DNA from: Tupaia tana
Lineage: Eukaryota > Chordata > Mammalia > Scandentia > Tupaiidae
DNA: 64,000 bases
Reading direction: 5' to 3'
Assembly (NCBI GenBank): GCA_026018925.1
Contig: JAKSZU010000215.1
Location: 186,001-250,000, forward strand
The first letter of the stretch is position 1; the number at the start of each line of letters is the position of its first letter. Of the stretch, positions 37,558-49,100 are shown in pieces. Made by a program: the position numbers and the translations under genes. The notes under the pieces were generated by a model. The model did not search any database and had not been told where the DNA came from. It saw only the letters and a program-made list of their open reading frames with translations.

Positions 37558-39437
37558 GTGTCTCCGAGGTCTCTGTCTCTCTCTGCTCCTGTCTCCTCAT
37601 TTTTTTGGTAATTTTTCCTTTTTACGATTTTTTTAAAGGTAGAATTTCTCTCTGGCTCTCAGCTCCATCTTTTGTTTTTGTTAATAAGCCCTTCTGCTCC
37701 TTTCTCCCAGGCAGGAGAGTTGAGCCATTCTCTGAGAAGATTCCACATGGATACTGGGAACTAGATATTTCAGGGCACAGGCGAAATGAAGATTTTTTAC
37801 TCATAATTCAGCCTCCAGCAAGCAAAGCTAGTTGGGTAGGGAGCCCCTCTGGCCTTCTATTCCCGGCTCTGTGTCTCTGAGGTCTCTGTCTCTCTCTGCT
37901 CCTGTCTCCTCATTTTTTTTGGTAATTTTTCCTTTTTACGATTTTTTTAAAGGTAGAATTTCTCTCTGGCTCTCAGCTCCATCTTTTGTTTTGTTAATAA
38001 GCCCCTTCTGCTCCTTTCTCCCAGGCAGGAGAGTTGAGCCATTCTCTGAGAAGATTCCACATGGATACTGGGAACTAGATATTTCAGGGCACAGGCGAAA
38101 TGAAGATTTTCTACTCATAATTCAGCCTCCAGCAAGCAAAGCTAGTGTGGTAGGGAGCCCCTCTGGCCTTGTATCCCTGTCTCTGTGTCTCTGAGGTCTC
38201 TGTCTCTCTCTGCTCCTGTTTCCTCATTTTTTTTAGGTAATGTTTTCCTTTTTACGATTTTTTTAAAGGTAGAATTTCTCTCTGGCTCTCAGCTCCATCT
38301 TTTGTTTTGTTAATAAGCCCTTCTGCTCCTTTCTCCCAGGCAGGAGAGTTGAGCCATTCTCTGAGAAGATTCCACATGGATACTGGGAACTAGATATTTC
38401 AGGGCACAGGCGAAATGAAGATTTTCTACTCATAATTCAGCCTCCAGCAAGCAAAGCTTGTGTGGTAGGGAGCCCCTATGGCGTTCTATCCTTGTCTCTG
38501 TGTCTCTGAGGTCTCTGTCTCTCTCTGCTCCTGTCTCCTCATTTTTTTGGTAAATTTTCCTTTTTACGATTTTTTTAAAGGTAGAATTTCTCTCTGGCTC
38601 TCAGCTCCATCTTTTGTTTTGTTAATAAGCCCTTCTGCTCCTTTCTCCCAGGCAGGAGAGTTGAGCCATTCTCTGAGAAGATTCCACATGGATACTGGGA
38701 ACTAGATATTTCAGGGCACAGGCGAAATGAAGATTTTCTACTCATAATTCAGCCTCCAGCAAGCAAAGCTAGTGTGGTAGGGAGCCCCTTTGGCCTTCTA
38801 TCCCTGTCTCTGTGTCTCTGAGGTCTCTGTCTCTCTCTGCTCCTGTCTCCTCATTTTTTTTGGTAATTTTTCCTTTTTACGATTTTTTTAAAGGTAGAAT
38901 TTCTCTCTGGCTCTCAGCTCCATCTTTTGTTTTGTTAATAAGCCCTTCTGCTCCTTTCTCCCAGGCAGGAGAGTTGAGTCATTCTCTGAGAAGATTCCAC
39001 ATGGATACTGGGAACTAGATATTTCAGGGCACAGGCGAAATGAAGATTTTCTACTCATAATTCAGCCTCCAGCAAGCAAAGCTAGTGGGGTAGGGAGCCC
39101 CTCTGGCCTTCTATCCCTGTCTCTGTGTCTCTGAGGTCTCTGTCTCTCTCTGCTCCTGTCTCCTCATTTTTTTTGGTAATTTTTCCTTTTTACGATTTTT
39201 TTAAAGGTAGAATTTCTCTCTGGCTCTCAGCTCCATCTTTTGTTTTGTTAATAAGCCCTTCTGCTCCTTTCTCCCAGGCAGGAGAGTTGAGCCATTCTCT
39301 GAGAAGATTCCACATGGATACTGGGAACTAGATATTTCAGGGCACAGGCGAAATGAAGATTTTCTACTCATAATTCAGCCTCCAGCAAGCAAAGCTAGTG
39401 GGGTAGGGAGCCCCTCTGGCCTTCTATCCCTGTCTCT
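35996..39437 (+). repeat. HOR block E-alpha: 11 monomers, begins with cassette T
   Basis: Cassette T (35,996-36,933) is followed by GGAGACCCTCTGG, CTAGTATGG (37,203) and CTATCACTG with TCTCCGAGG (37,546). It then runs through CTATGGCGTTC with GGTAAATTTTCC (38,478-38,560) to 39,437. It overlaps the end of block D2, because the D and E blocks are built from the same cassette. Monomer order in its second half differs from the next two copies: GAGTCATTC and CCTTTGGCC are associated with the monomer at 38,812 here but with the one starting near 41,317 in E-beta. It is thus a mosaic relative. Confidence 0.8.
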
Positions 39438-42400
39438 GTGTCTCTGAGGTCTCTGTCTCTCTCTGCTCCTGTTTCCTCATTTTTTTAGGTAATGTTTTCA
39501 TTTTTACGATTTTTTTAAAGTTAGAATTTCTCTCTGGCTCTCAGCTCCATCTTTTGTTTTTGTTAATAAGCCCTTCTGCTCCTTTCTCCCAGGCAGGAGA
39601 GTTGAGCCATTCTCTGAGAAGATTCCACATGGGTACTGGGAAGTAGATATTTCAGGGCACAGGCGAAATGAAGATTTTCCACTCATAATTCAGCCTCCAG
39701 CAAGCAAAGCTAGTGTGGTAGGGAGCCCCTCTGGCCTTCTATCCCTGTCTCTGTGTCTCTGAGGTCTCTGTCTCTCTCTGCTCCTGTCTCCTCTTTTTTT
39801 TTGGTAACTTTTCCTTTTTACGATTTTTTTTAAAGGTAGAATTTCTCTCTGGCTCTCAGCTCCATCTTTTGTTTTGTTAATAAGCCCTTCTGCTCCTTTC
39901 TCCCAGGCAGGTGAGTTGAGTCATTCTCTGAGAAGATTCCACATGGATACTGGGAACTAGATATTTCAGGGAACAGGCGAAATGAAGATTTTCTACTCAT
40001 AATTCAGCCTCCAGCAAGCAAAGCTAGTGTGGTAGGGAGCCCCTCTGGCCTTCTATCCCTGTCTCTGTGTCTCTGAGGTCTCTGTCTATCTCTGCTCCTG
40101 TCTCCTCATTTTTTTGGTAATTTTTCCTTTTTACGATTTTTTTAAAGGTAGAATTTCTCTCTGGGCTCTCAGCTCCATCTTTTATTTTGTTAATAAGCCC
40201 TTCTGCTCCTTTCTCCCAGCAGGAGAGTTGAGCCATTCTCTGAGAAGATTCCACATGGATACTGGGAACTAGATATTTCAGGGCACAGGCGAAATGAAGA
40301 TTTTCTACTCATAATTCAGCCTCCAGCAAGCAAAGCTAGTGGGGTAGGGAGACCCTCTGGCCTTCTATCCCTGTCTCTGTGTCTCTGAGGTCTCTGTCTC
40401 TCTCTGCTCCTCTCTCCTCATTTTTTTTGGTAATTTTTCCTTTTTACGATTTTTTTAAAGGTAGAATTTCTCTCTGGCTCTCAGCTCCATCTTTTGTTTT
40501 GTTAATAAGCCCTTCTGCTCCTTTCTCCCAGGCAGGAGAGTTGAGCCATTCTCTGAGAAGATTCCACATGGATACTGGGAACAAGATATTTCAGGGCACA
40601 GGCGAAATGAAGATTTTCTACTCATAATTCAGCCTCCAGCAAGCAAAGCTAGTATGGTAGGGAGCCCCTCTGGCCTTCTATCCCTGTCTCTGTGTCTCTG
40701 AGGTCTCTGTCTCTATCTCCTCCTGTCTCCTCATTTTTTTTTGGTAATTTTTCCTTTTTACGATTTTTTTAAAGGTAGAATTTCTCTCTGGCTCTCAGCT
40801 CCATCTTTTGTTTTGTTAATAAGCCCTTCTGCTCCTTTCTCCCAGGCAGGAGAGTTGAGCCATTCTCTGAGAAGATTCCACATGGATACTGGGAACTAGA
40901 TATTTCAGGGCACAGGCGAAATGAAGATTTTCTACTCATAATTCAGCCTCCAGCAAGCAAAGCTAGTGTGGTAGGGAGCCCCTCTGGCCTTCTATCACTG
41001 TCTCTGTGTCTCCGAGGTCTCTGTCTCTCTCTGCTCCTGTCTCCTCATTTTTTTTGGTAATTTTTCCTTTTTACGATTTTTTTAAAGGTAGAATTTCTCT
41101 CTGGCTCTCAGCTCCATCTTTTGTTTTGTTAATAAGCCCTTCTGCTCCTTTCTCCCAGGCAGGAGAGTTGAGCCATTCTCTGAGAAGATTCCACATGGAT
41201 ACTGGGAACTAGATATTTCAGGGCACAGGCGAAATGAAGATTTTCTACTCATAATTCAGCCTCCAGCAAGCAAAGCTAGTTTGGTAGGGAGCCCCTTTGG
41301 CCTTCTATCCCTGTCTCTGTGTCTCTGAGGTCTCTGTCTCTCTCTGCTCCTGTCTCCTCAATTTTTTGGGAATTTTTCCTTTTTACGATTTTTTTAAAGG
41401 TAGAATTTCTCTCTGGCTCTCAGCTCCATCTTTTGTTTTGTTAATAAGCCCTTCTGCTCCTTTCTCCCAGGCAGGAGAGTTGAGTCATTCTCTGAGAAGA
41501 TTCCACATGGATACTGGGAACTAGATATTTCAGGGCACAGGCGAAATGAAGATTTTCTACTCATAATTCAGCCTCCAGCAAGCAAAGCTAGTGGGGTAGG
41601 GAGCCCCTCTGGCCTTCTATCCCTGTCTCTGTGTCTCTGAGGTCTCTGTCTCTCTCTGCTCCTGTCTCCTCATTTTTTTTGGTAATTTTTCCTTTTTACG
41701 ATTTTTTTAAAGGTAGAATTTCTCTCTGGCTCTCAGCTCCATCTTTTGTTTTGTTAATAAGCCCTTCTGCTCCTTTCTCCCAGGCAGGAGAGTTGAGCCA
41801 TTCTCTGAGAAGATTCCACATGGATACTGGGAACTAGATATTTCAGGGCACAGGCGAAATGAAGATTTTCTACTCATAATTCAGCCTCCAGCAAGCAAAG
41901 CTAGTGGGGTAGGGAGCCCCTCTGGCCTTCTATCCCTGTCTCTGTGTCTCTGAGGTCTCTGTCTCTCTCTGCTCCTGTTTCCCTCATTTTTTTAGGTAAT
42001 GTTTTCATTTTTACGATTTTTTTAAAGGTAGAATTTCTCTCTGGCTCTCAGCTCCATCTTTTGTTTTGTTAATAAGCCCTTCTGCTCCTTTCTCCCAGGC
42101 AGGAGAGTTGAGCCATTCTCTGAGAAGATTCAACATGGATACTGGGAACTAGATATTTCAGGGCACAGGCGAAATGAAGATTTCCTACTCATAATTCAGC
42201 CTCCAGCAAGCAAAGCTAGTGTGGTAGGGAGCCCCTATGGCGTTCTATCCCTGTCTCTGTGTCTCTGAGGTCTCTGTCTCTCTCTGCTCCTGTCTCCTCA
42301 TTTTTTTGGTAAATTTTCCTTTTTACGATTTTTTTAAAGGTAGAATTTCTCTCTGGCTCTCAGCTCCATCTTTTGTTTTGTTAATAAGCCCTTCTGCTCC

Positions 42401-43197
42401 TTTCTCCCAGGCAGGAGAGTTGAGCCATTCTCTGAGAAGATTCCACATGGATACTGGGAACTAGATATTTCAGGGCACAGGCGAAATGAAGATTTTCTAC
42501 TCATAATTCAGCCTCCAGCAAGCAAAGCTAGTGTGGTAGGGAGCCCCTCTGGCCTTCTATCCCTGTCTCTGTGTCTCTGAGGTCTCTGTCTCTCTCTGCT
42601 CCTGTCTCCTCATTTTTTTTGGTAATTTTTCCTTTTTACGATTTTTTTAAAGGTAGAATTTCTCTCTGGCTCTCAGCTCCATCTTTTGTTTTGTTAATAA
42701 GCCCTTCTGCTCCTTTCTCCCAGGCAGGAGAGTTCAGCCATTCTCTGAGAAGATTCCAAATGGATACTGGGAAACTAGATATTTCAGGGCACAGGCGAAA
42801 TGAAGATTTTCTACTGATAATTCAGCCTCCAGCAAGCAAAGCTAGTGTGGTAGGGAGCCCCTCTGGCCTTCTATCTCTGTCTCTGTGTCTCTGAGGTCTC
42901 TGTCTCTCTCTGCTCCTGTTTCCTCATTTTTTTTGCGTAATTTTTCCTTTTTACGATTTTTTTAAAGGTAGAATTTCTCTCTGGCTCTCAGCTCCATCTT
43001 TTGTTTTGTTAATAAGCCCTTCTGCTCCTTTCTCCCAGGCAGGAGAGTTGAGCCATTCTCTGAGAAGATTCCACATGGATACTGGGAACTAGATATTTCA
43101 GGGCACAGGCGAATGAAGATTTTCTACTCATAATTCAGCCTCCAGCAAGCAAAGCTAGTGGGGTAGGGAGCCCCTCTGGCCTTCTATCCCTGTCTCT
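39438..43197 (+). repeat. HOR block E-beta: 12 monomers (3,760 bp)
   Basis: This is a tandem partner of 43,198-46,974. Ordered markers are AAAGTTAGAATTTC (39,520), GGTAACTTTTCC (near 39,801), TTTTATTTTG, GGAGACCCTCTGG, CTAGTATGG (40,649), CTATCACTG, GTTTGGTAGGG, an ordinary monomer, TTCCCTCATT with GTTTTCATT, CTATGGCGTTC (42,235) with GGTAAATTTTCC, GTTCAGCC, and CTACTGATAA with GCGTAATTTTT. The first monomer is a hybrid relative to 35,996: its 5' part is the TTAGGTAATG type and its 3' part is the GGGTACTGGGAAGTAG type. Confidence 0.88.
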
Positions 43198-46100
43198 GTG
43201 TCTCTGAGGTCTCTGTCTCTCTCTGCTCCTGTTTCCTCATTTTTTTAGGTAATGTTTTCATTTTTACGATTTTTTTAAAGTTAGAATTTCTCTCTGGCTC
43301 TCAGCTCCATCTTTTGTTTTGTTAATAAGCCCTTCTGCTCCTTTCTCCCAGGCAGGAGAGTTGAGCCATTCTCTGAGAAGATTCCACATGGGTACTGGGA
43401 AGTAGATATTTCAGGGCACAGGCGAAATGAAGATTTTCCACTCATAATTCAGCCTCCAGCAAGCAAAGCTAGTGTGGTAGGGAGCCCCTCTGGCCTTCTA
43501 TCCCTGTCTCTGTGTCTCTGAGGTCTCTGTCTCTCTCTGCTCCTGTCTCCTCTTTTTTTTTGGTAACTTTTCCTTTTTACGATTTTTTTAAAGGTAGAAT
43601 TTCTCTCTGGCTCTCAGCTCCATCTTTTGTTTTGTTAATAAGCCCTTCTGCTCCTTTCTCCCCAGGCAGGTGAGTTGAGTCATTCTCTGAGAAGATTCCA
43701 CATGGATACTGGCGAAACTAGATATTTCAGGGAACAGGCGAAATGAAGATTTTCTACTCATAATTCAGCCTCCAGCAAGCAAAGCTAGTGTGGTAGGGAG
43801 CCCCTCTGGGCCTTCTATCCCTGTCTCTGTGTCTCTGAGGTTCTCTGTCTATCTCTGCTCCTGTCTCCTCATTTTTTTGGTAATTTTTCCTTTTTACGAT
43901 TTTTTTAAAGGTAGAATTTCTCTCTGGCTCTCAGCTCCATCTTTTATTTTGTTAATAAGCCCTTCTGCTCCTTTCTCCCAGGCAGGAGAGTTGAGCCATT
44001 CTCTGAGAAGATTCCACATGGATACTGGGAACTAGATATTTCAGGGCACAGGCGAAATGAAGATTTTCTACTCATAATTCAGCCTCCAGCAAGCAAAGCT
44101 AGTGGGGTAGGGAGACCCTCTGGCCTTCTATCCCTGTCTCTGTGTCTCTGAGGTCTCTGTCTCTCTCTGCTCCTCTCTCCTCATTTTTTTTGGTAATTTT
44201 TCCTTTTTTACGATTTTTTTAAAGGTAGAATTTCTCTCTGGCTCTCAGCTCCATCTTTTGTTTTGTTAATAAGCCCTTCTGCTCCTTTCTCCCAGGCAGG
44301 AGAGTTGAGCCATTCTCTGAGAAGATTCCACATGGATACTGGGAACAAGATATTTCAGGGCACAGGCGAAATGAAGATTTTTCTACTCATAATTCAGCCT
44401 CCAGCAAGCAAAGCTAGTATGGTAGGGAGCCCCTCTGGCCTTCTATCCCTGTCTCTGTGTCTCTGAGGTCTCTGTCTCTATCTCCTCCCTGTCTCCTCAT
44501 TTTTTTTTGGTAATTTTTTCCTTTTTACGATTTTTTTAAAGGTAGAATTTCTCTCTGGCTCTCAGCTCCATCTTTTGTTTTGTTAATAAGCCCTTCTGCT
44601 CTTTCTCCCAGGCAGGAGAGGTTGAGCCATTCTCTGAGAAGATTCCACATGGATACTGGGAACTAGATATTTCAGGGCACAGGCGAAATGAAGATTTTCT
44701 ACTCATAATTCAGCCTCCAGCAAGCAAAGCTAGTGTGGTAGGGAGCCCCTCTGGCCTTCTATCACTGTCTCTGTGTCTCCGAGGTCTCTGTCTCTCTCTG
44801 CTCCTGTCTCCCTCATTTTTTTTGGTAAATTTTTCCTTTTTACGATTTTTTTAAAGGTAGAATTTCTCTCTGGCTCTCAGCTCCATCTTTTGTTTTGTTA
44901 ATAAGCCCTTCTGCTCCTTTCTCCCAGGCAGGAGAGTTGAGCCATTCTCTGAGAAGATTCCACATGGATACTGGGAACTAGATATTTCAGGGCACAGGCG
45001 AAATGAAGATTTTCTACTCATAATTCAGCCTCCAGCAAGGCAAAGCTAGTTTGGTAGGGAGCCCCTTTGGCCTTCTATCCCTGTCTCTGTGTCTCTGAGG
45101 TCTCTGTCTCTCTCTGCTCCTGTCTCCTCAATTTTTGGGGAATTTTTCCTTTTTACGATTTTTTTAAAGGTAGAATTTCTCTCTGGCTCTCAGCTCCATC
45201 TTTTGTTTTGTTAATAAGCCCTTCTGCTCCTTTCTCCCAGGCAGGAGAGTTGAGTCATTCTCTGAGAAGATTCCACATGGATACTGGGAACTAGATATTT
45301 CAGGGCACAGGCGAAATGAAGATTTTCTACTCATAATTCAGCCTCAGCAAGCAAAGCTAGTGGGGTAGGGAGCCCCTCTGGCCTTCTATCCCTGTCTCTG
45401 TGTCTCTGAGGTCTCTGTCTCTCTCTGCTCCTGTCTCCTCATTTTTTTTGGTAATTTTTCCTTTTTACGATTTTTTTAAAGGTAGAATTTCTCTCTGGCT
45501 CTCAGCTCCATCTTTTGTTTTGTTAATAAGCCCTTCTGCTCCTTTCTCCCAGGCAGGAGAGTTGAGCCATTCTCTGAGAAGATTCCACATGGATACTGGG
45601 AAACTAGATATTTCAGGGCACAGGCGAAATGAAGATTTTCTACTCATAATTCAGCCTCCAGCAAGCAAAGCTAGTGGGGTAGGGGAGCCCCTCTGGCCTT
45701 CTATCCCTGTCTCTGTGTCTCTGAGGTCTCTGTCTCTCTCTCTGCCCTGTTTCCTCATTTTTTTAGGTAATGTTTTCATTTTACGATTTTTTTTAAGGTA
45801 GAATTTCTCTCTGGCTCTCAGCTCCATCTTTTGTTTTGTTAATAAGCCCTTCTGCTCCTTTCTCCCAGGCAGGAGAGTTGAGCCATTCTCTGAGAAGATT
45901 CAACATGGATACTGGGAACTAGATATTTCAGGGCACAGGCGAAATGAAGATTTCCTACTCATAATTCAGCCTCCAGCAAGCAAAGCTAGTGTGGTAGGGA
46001 GCCCCTATGGCGTTCTATCCCTGTCCTCTGTGTCTCTGAGGTCTCTGTCTCTCTCTGCTCCTTGTCTCCTCATTTTTTTGTAAATTTTCCTTTTTTACGA

Positions 46101-49100
46101 TTTTTTTAAAGGTAGAATTTTCTCTCTGGCTCTCAGCTCCATCTTTTGTTTTGTTAATAAGCCCTTCTGCTCCTTTCTCCCAGGCAGGAGAGTTGAGCCA
46201 TTCTCTGAGAAGATTCCACATGGATACTGGGAACTAGATATTTCAGGGCACAGGCGAAATGAAGATTTTCTACTCATAATTCAGCCTCCAGCAAGCAAAG
46301 CTAGTGTGGTAGGGAGCCCCTCTGGCCTTCTATCCCTGTCTCTGTGTCTCTGAGGTCTCTGTCTCTCTCTGCTCCTGTCTCCTCATTTTTTTTGGTAATT
46401 TTTTCCTTTTTACGATTTTTTTAAAGGTAGAATTTCTCTCTGGCTTCTCAGCTCCATCTTTTGTTTTGTTAATAAGCCCTTCTGCTCCTTTCTCCCAGGC
46501 AGGAGAGTTCAGCCCATTCTCTGAGAAGATTCCACATGGATACTGGGAAACTAGATAATTTCAGGGCCACAGGCGAAATGAAGATTTTCTACTGATAATT
46601 CAGCCTCCAGCAAGCAAAGCTAGTGTGGTAGGGAGCCCCTCTGGCCTTCTATCTCTGTCTCTGTGTCTCTGAGGTCTCTGTCTCTCTCTGCTCCTGTTTC
46701 CTCATTTTTTTGCGTAATTTTTCCTTTTTACGATTTTTTTAAAGGTAGAATTTCTCTCTGGCTCTCAGCTCCATCTTTGTTTTGTTAATAAGCCCTTCTG
46801 CTCCTTTCTCCCAGGCAGGAGAGTTGAGCCATTCTCTGAGAAGTTTCCACATGTATACTGGGAACTAGATATTTCAGGGCACAGGCGAAATGAAGATTTT
46901 CTACTCATAATTCAGCCTCCAGCAAGCAAAGCTAGTGTGGTAGGGAGCCCCTCTGGCCTTCCTATCCCTGTCTTGTGTCTCTGAGGTCTCTGTCTCTCTC
47001 TGCTCCTGTCCTCCTCATTTTTTTTTTTGGTAATTTTTCCTTTTTACGATTTTTTTAAAGGTAGAATTTCTCTCTGGCTCTCAGCTCCATCTTTTGTTTT
47101 GTTAATAAGCCCTTCTGCTCCTTTCTCCCAGGCAGGAGAGTTGAGCCATTCTCTGAGAAGATTCCACATGGGTACTGGGAACTAGATATTTCAGGGCACA
47201 GGCGAAATGAAGATTTTCTACTCATAATTCAGCCTCCAGCAAGCAAAGCTAGTGTGGTAGGGAGCCCCTCTGGCCTTCTATCCCTGTCTCTGTGTCTCTG
47301 AGGTCTCTGTCTCTCTCTGCTCCTGTCTCCTCCTTTTTTTTTGGTAATTTTTCCTTTTTACGATTTTTTTAAAGGTAGAATTTCTCTCTGGCTCTCAGCT
47401 CCATCTTTTGTTTTTGTTAATAAGCCCTTCTGCTCCTTTTCTCCCAGGCAGGAGAGTTGAGCCATTCTCTGAGAAGATTTCCACATGGATACTGGGAACT
47501 AGATATTTCAGGGCACAGGCGAAATGAAGATTTTCTACTCATAATTCAGCCTCCAGCAAGCAAAGCTAGTGTGGTAGGGAGCCCCTCTGGCCCTTCTATC
47601 CCTGTCTCTGTGTCTCTGAGGTCTCTGTCTCTCTCTGCCTCCTGTCTCCTCATTTTTTTTTGGAAATTTTTCCTTTTTACGATTTTTTTAAAGGTAGAAT
47701 TTCTCTCTGGCTCTCAGCTCCATCTTTTGTTTTGTTAATAAGTCCCTTCTGCTCCTTTCTCCCAGGCAGGAGAGTTGAGGCATTCTCTGAGAAGATTCCA
47801 CATGGATACTGGGAACTAGATATTTCAGGGCACAGGCGAAATGAAGATTTTCTACTCATAATTCAGCTTCCAGCAAGCAAAGCTAGTGTGGTAGGGAGCC
47901 CCTCTGGCCTTCTATCCCTGTCCTCTGTGTCTCTGAGGTCTCTGTCTCTCTCTGCTCCTGTCTCCCTCATTTTTTTTGGTAATTTTTCTCCTTTTTTCGA
48001 TTTTTTTGAAGGTAGAATTTCTCTCTGGCTCTCAGCTCCATCTCTTGTTTTGTTAATAAGCCCTTCTGCTCCTTTCTCCCAGGCAGGAGAGTTGAGCCAT
48101 TCTCTGAGAAGATTCCACATGGATACTGGGGAACTAGATATTTCAGGGCACAGGCGAAATGAAGATTTTCTACTCATAATTCAGCCTCCAGCAAGCAAAG
48201 CTAGTGTGGTAGGGAGCCCCTCTGGCCTTCTATCCCTGTCTCTGTGTCTCCTGAGGTCTCTGTCTCTCTCTGCTCCTGTCTCCTCATTTTTTTTGGTAAT
48301 TTTTCCTTTTATATACGATTTTTTTTAAAGGTAGAATTTCTCTCTGGCTCTCAGCTCGCCATCTTTTGTTTTGTTAATAAGCCCTTCTGCTCCTTTCCTC
48401 CCAGGCAGGATAGTTCAGCCATTCTCTGAGAAGATTCCACATGGATACTGGGAACTAGATATTTCAGGGCACAGGCGAAATGAAGATTTTCTACTGTATA
48501 ATTCAGCCTCCAGCAAGCAAAGCTAGTGGGGTAGGGAGCCCCTCTGGCCTTCTATCTCTGTCTCTGTGTCTCTGAGGTCTCTGTCTCTCTCTGCTCCTGT
48601 TTCCCTCATTTTTTTACGTAATGTTTTCCTTTTTTACGATTTTTTTAAAGTAGAATTTCTCTCTGGCTCTCAGCTCCATCTTTTGTTTTGTTAATAAGCC
48701 CTTCTGCTCCTTTCTCCCAGGCAGGAGAGTTGAGCCATTCTCTGAGAAGATTCCACATGGATACTGGGAACTAGATATTTCAGGGCACAGGCGAAATGAA
48801 GATTTTCTACTCATAATTCAGCCTCCAGCAAGCAACAGCTAGTGTGGTAGGGAAGCCCCTATGGCGTTCTATCCCCTGGTCTCTGTGTCTCTGAGGTCTC
48901 TGTCTCTCTCTGCTCCTGTCTCCTCATTTTTTTGGTAAATTTTCCTTTTTTACGATTTTTTTAAAGGTAGAATTTCTCTCTGGCTCTCAGCTCCATCTTT
49001 GTTTTGTTAATAAGCCCTTCTGCTCCTTTCTCCCAGGCAGGAGAGTTGAGCCATTCTCTGAGAAGATTCCACATGGATACTGGGGAACTAGATATTTCAG
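42700..49100. other. Stretch dense in isolated 1-base indels, probable assembly consensus error
   Basis: Compared with the consensus and with HOR partner copies, I count by eye roughly 60 isolated one-base insertions or deletions. Examples: CTGGCGAAACTAG at 43,709, GGTTCTCTG near 43,839, AGAGGTTGAG near 44,626, AAGGCAAAGC near 45,038, GGCTTCTCAG near 46,442, CAGCCCATTC near 46,510, GGGCCACAGG near 46,565, AAGTCCCTTC near 47,741, CTCGCCATC near 48,355 and GGAAGCCCC near 48,852. Many double an adjacent base. Such changes are almost absent before 37 kb and after 49.1 kb, and are sparse from 37.0 to 42 kb (for example a base missing in GTTGAGCATTC near 37,099 and CTGGGCTCTCAG near 40,162). Confidence 0.82.
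43198..46974 (+). repeat. HOR block E-gamma: 12 monomers (3,777 bp), indel-rich copy
   Basis: It carries the same ordered markers as E-beta, for example CTAGTATGG at 44,414 (3,765 bp after 40,649) and GCCCCTATGGCGTTC near 46,001. Substitutions between the two copies are rare, but single-base insertions and deletions are frequent. The copy is 21 bases longer than twelve 313-base monomers. The series ends with the GCGTAATTTTT monomer. Its tail, AGTTTCCACATGTATACTGG at about 46,843, matches 49,378 instead of E-beta. Confidence 0.86.

Noticed and set aside
45400-45801. 133-codon open frame on the + strand
   Set aside because: The same effect: one added base (GGGAAACTAG near 45,598) removes the usual stop in a monomer of the error-rich zone.
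47660-48328. The longest open frame (222 codons, + strand)
   Set aside because: It lies in the indel-rich stretch. Extra bases there change monomer length so that successive monomers happen to stay in one frame. The encoded sequence is only the monomer translated repeatedly. No gene.
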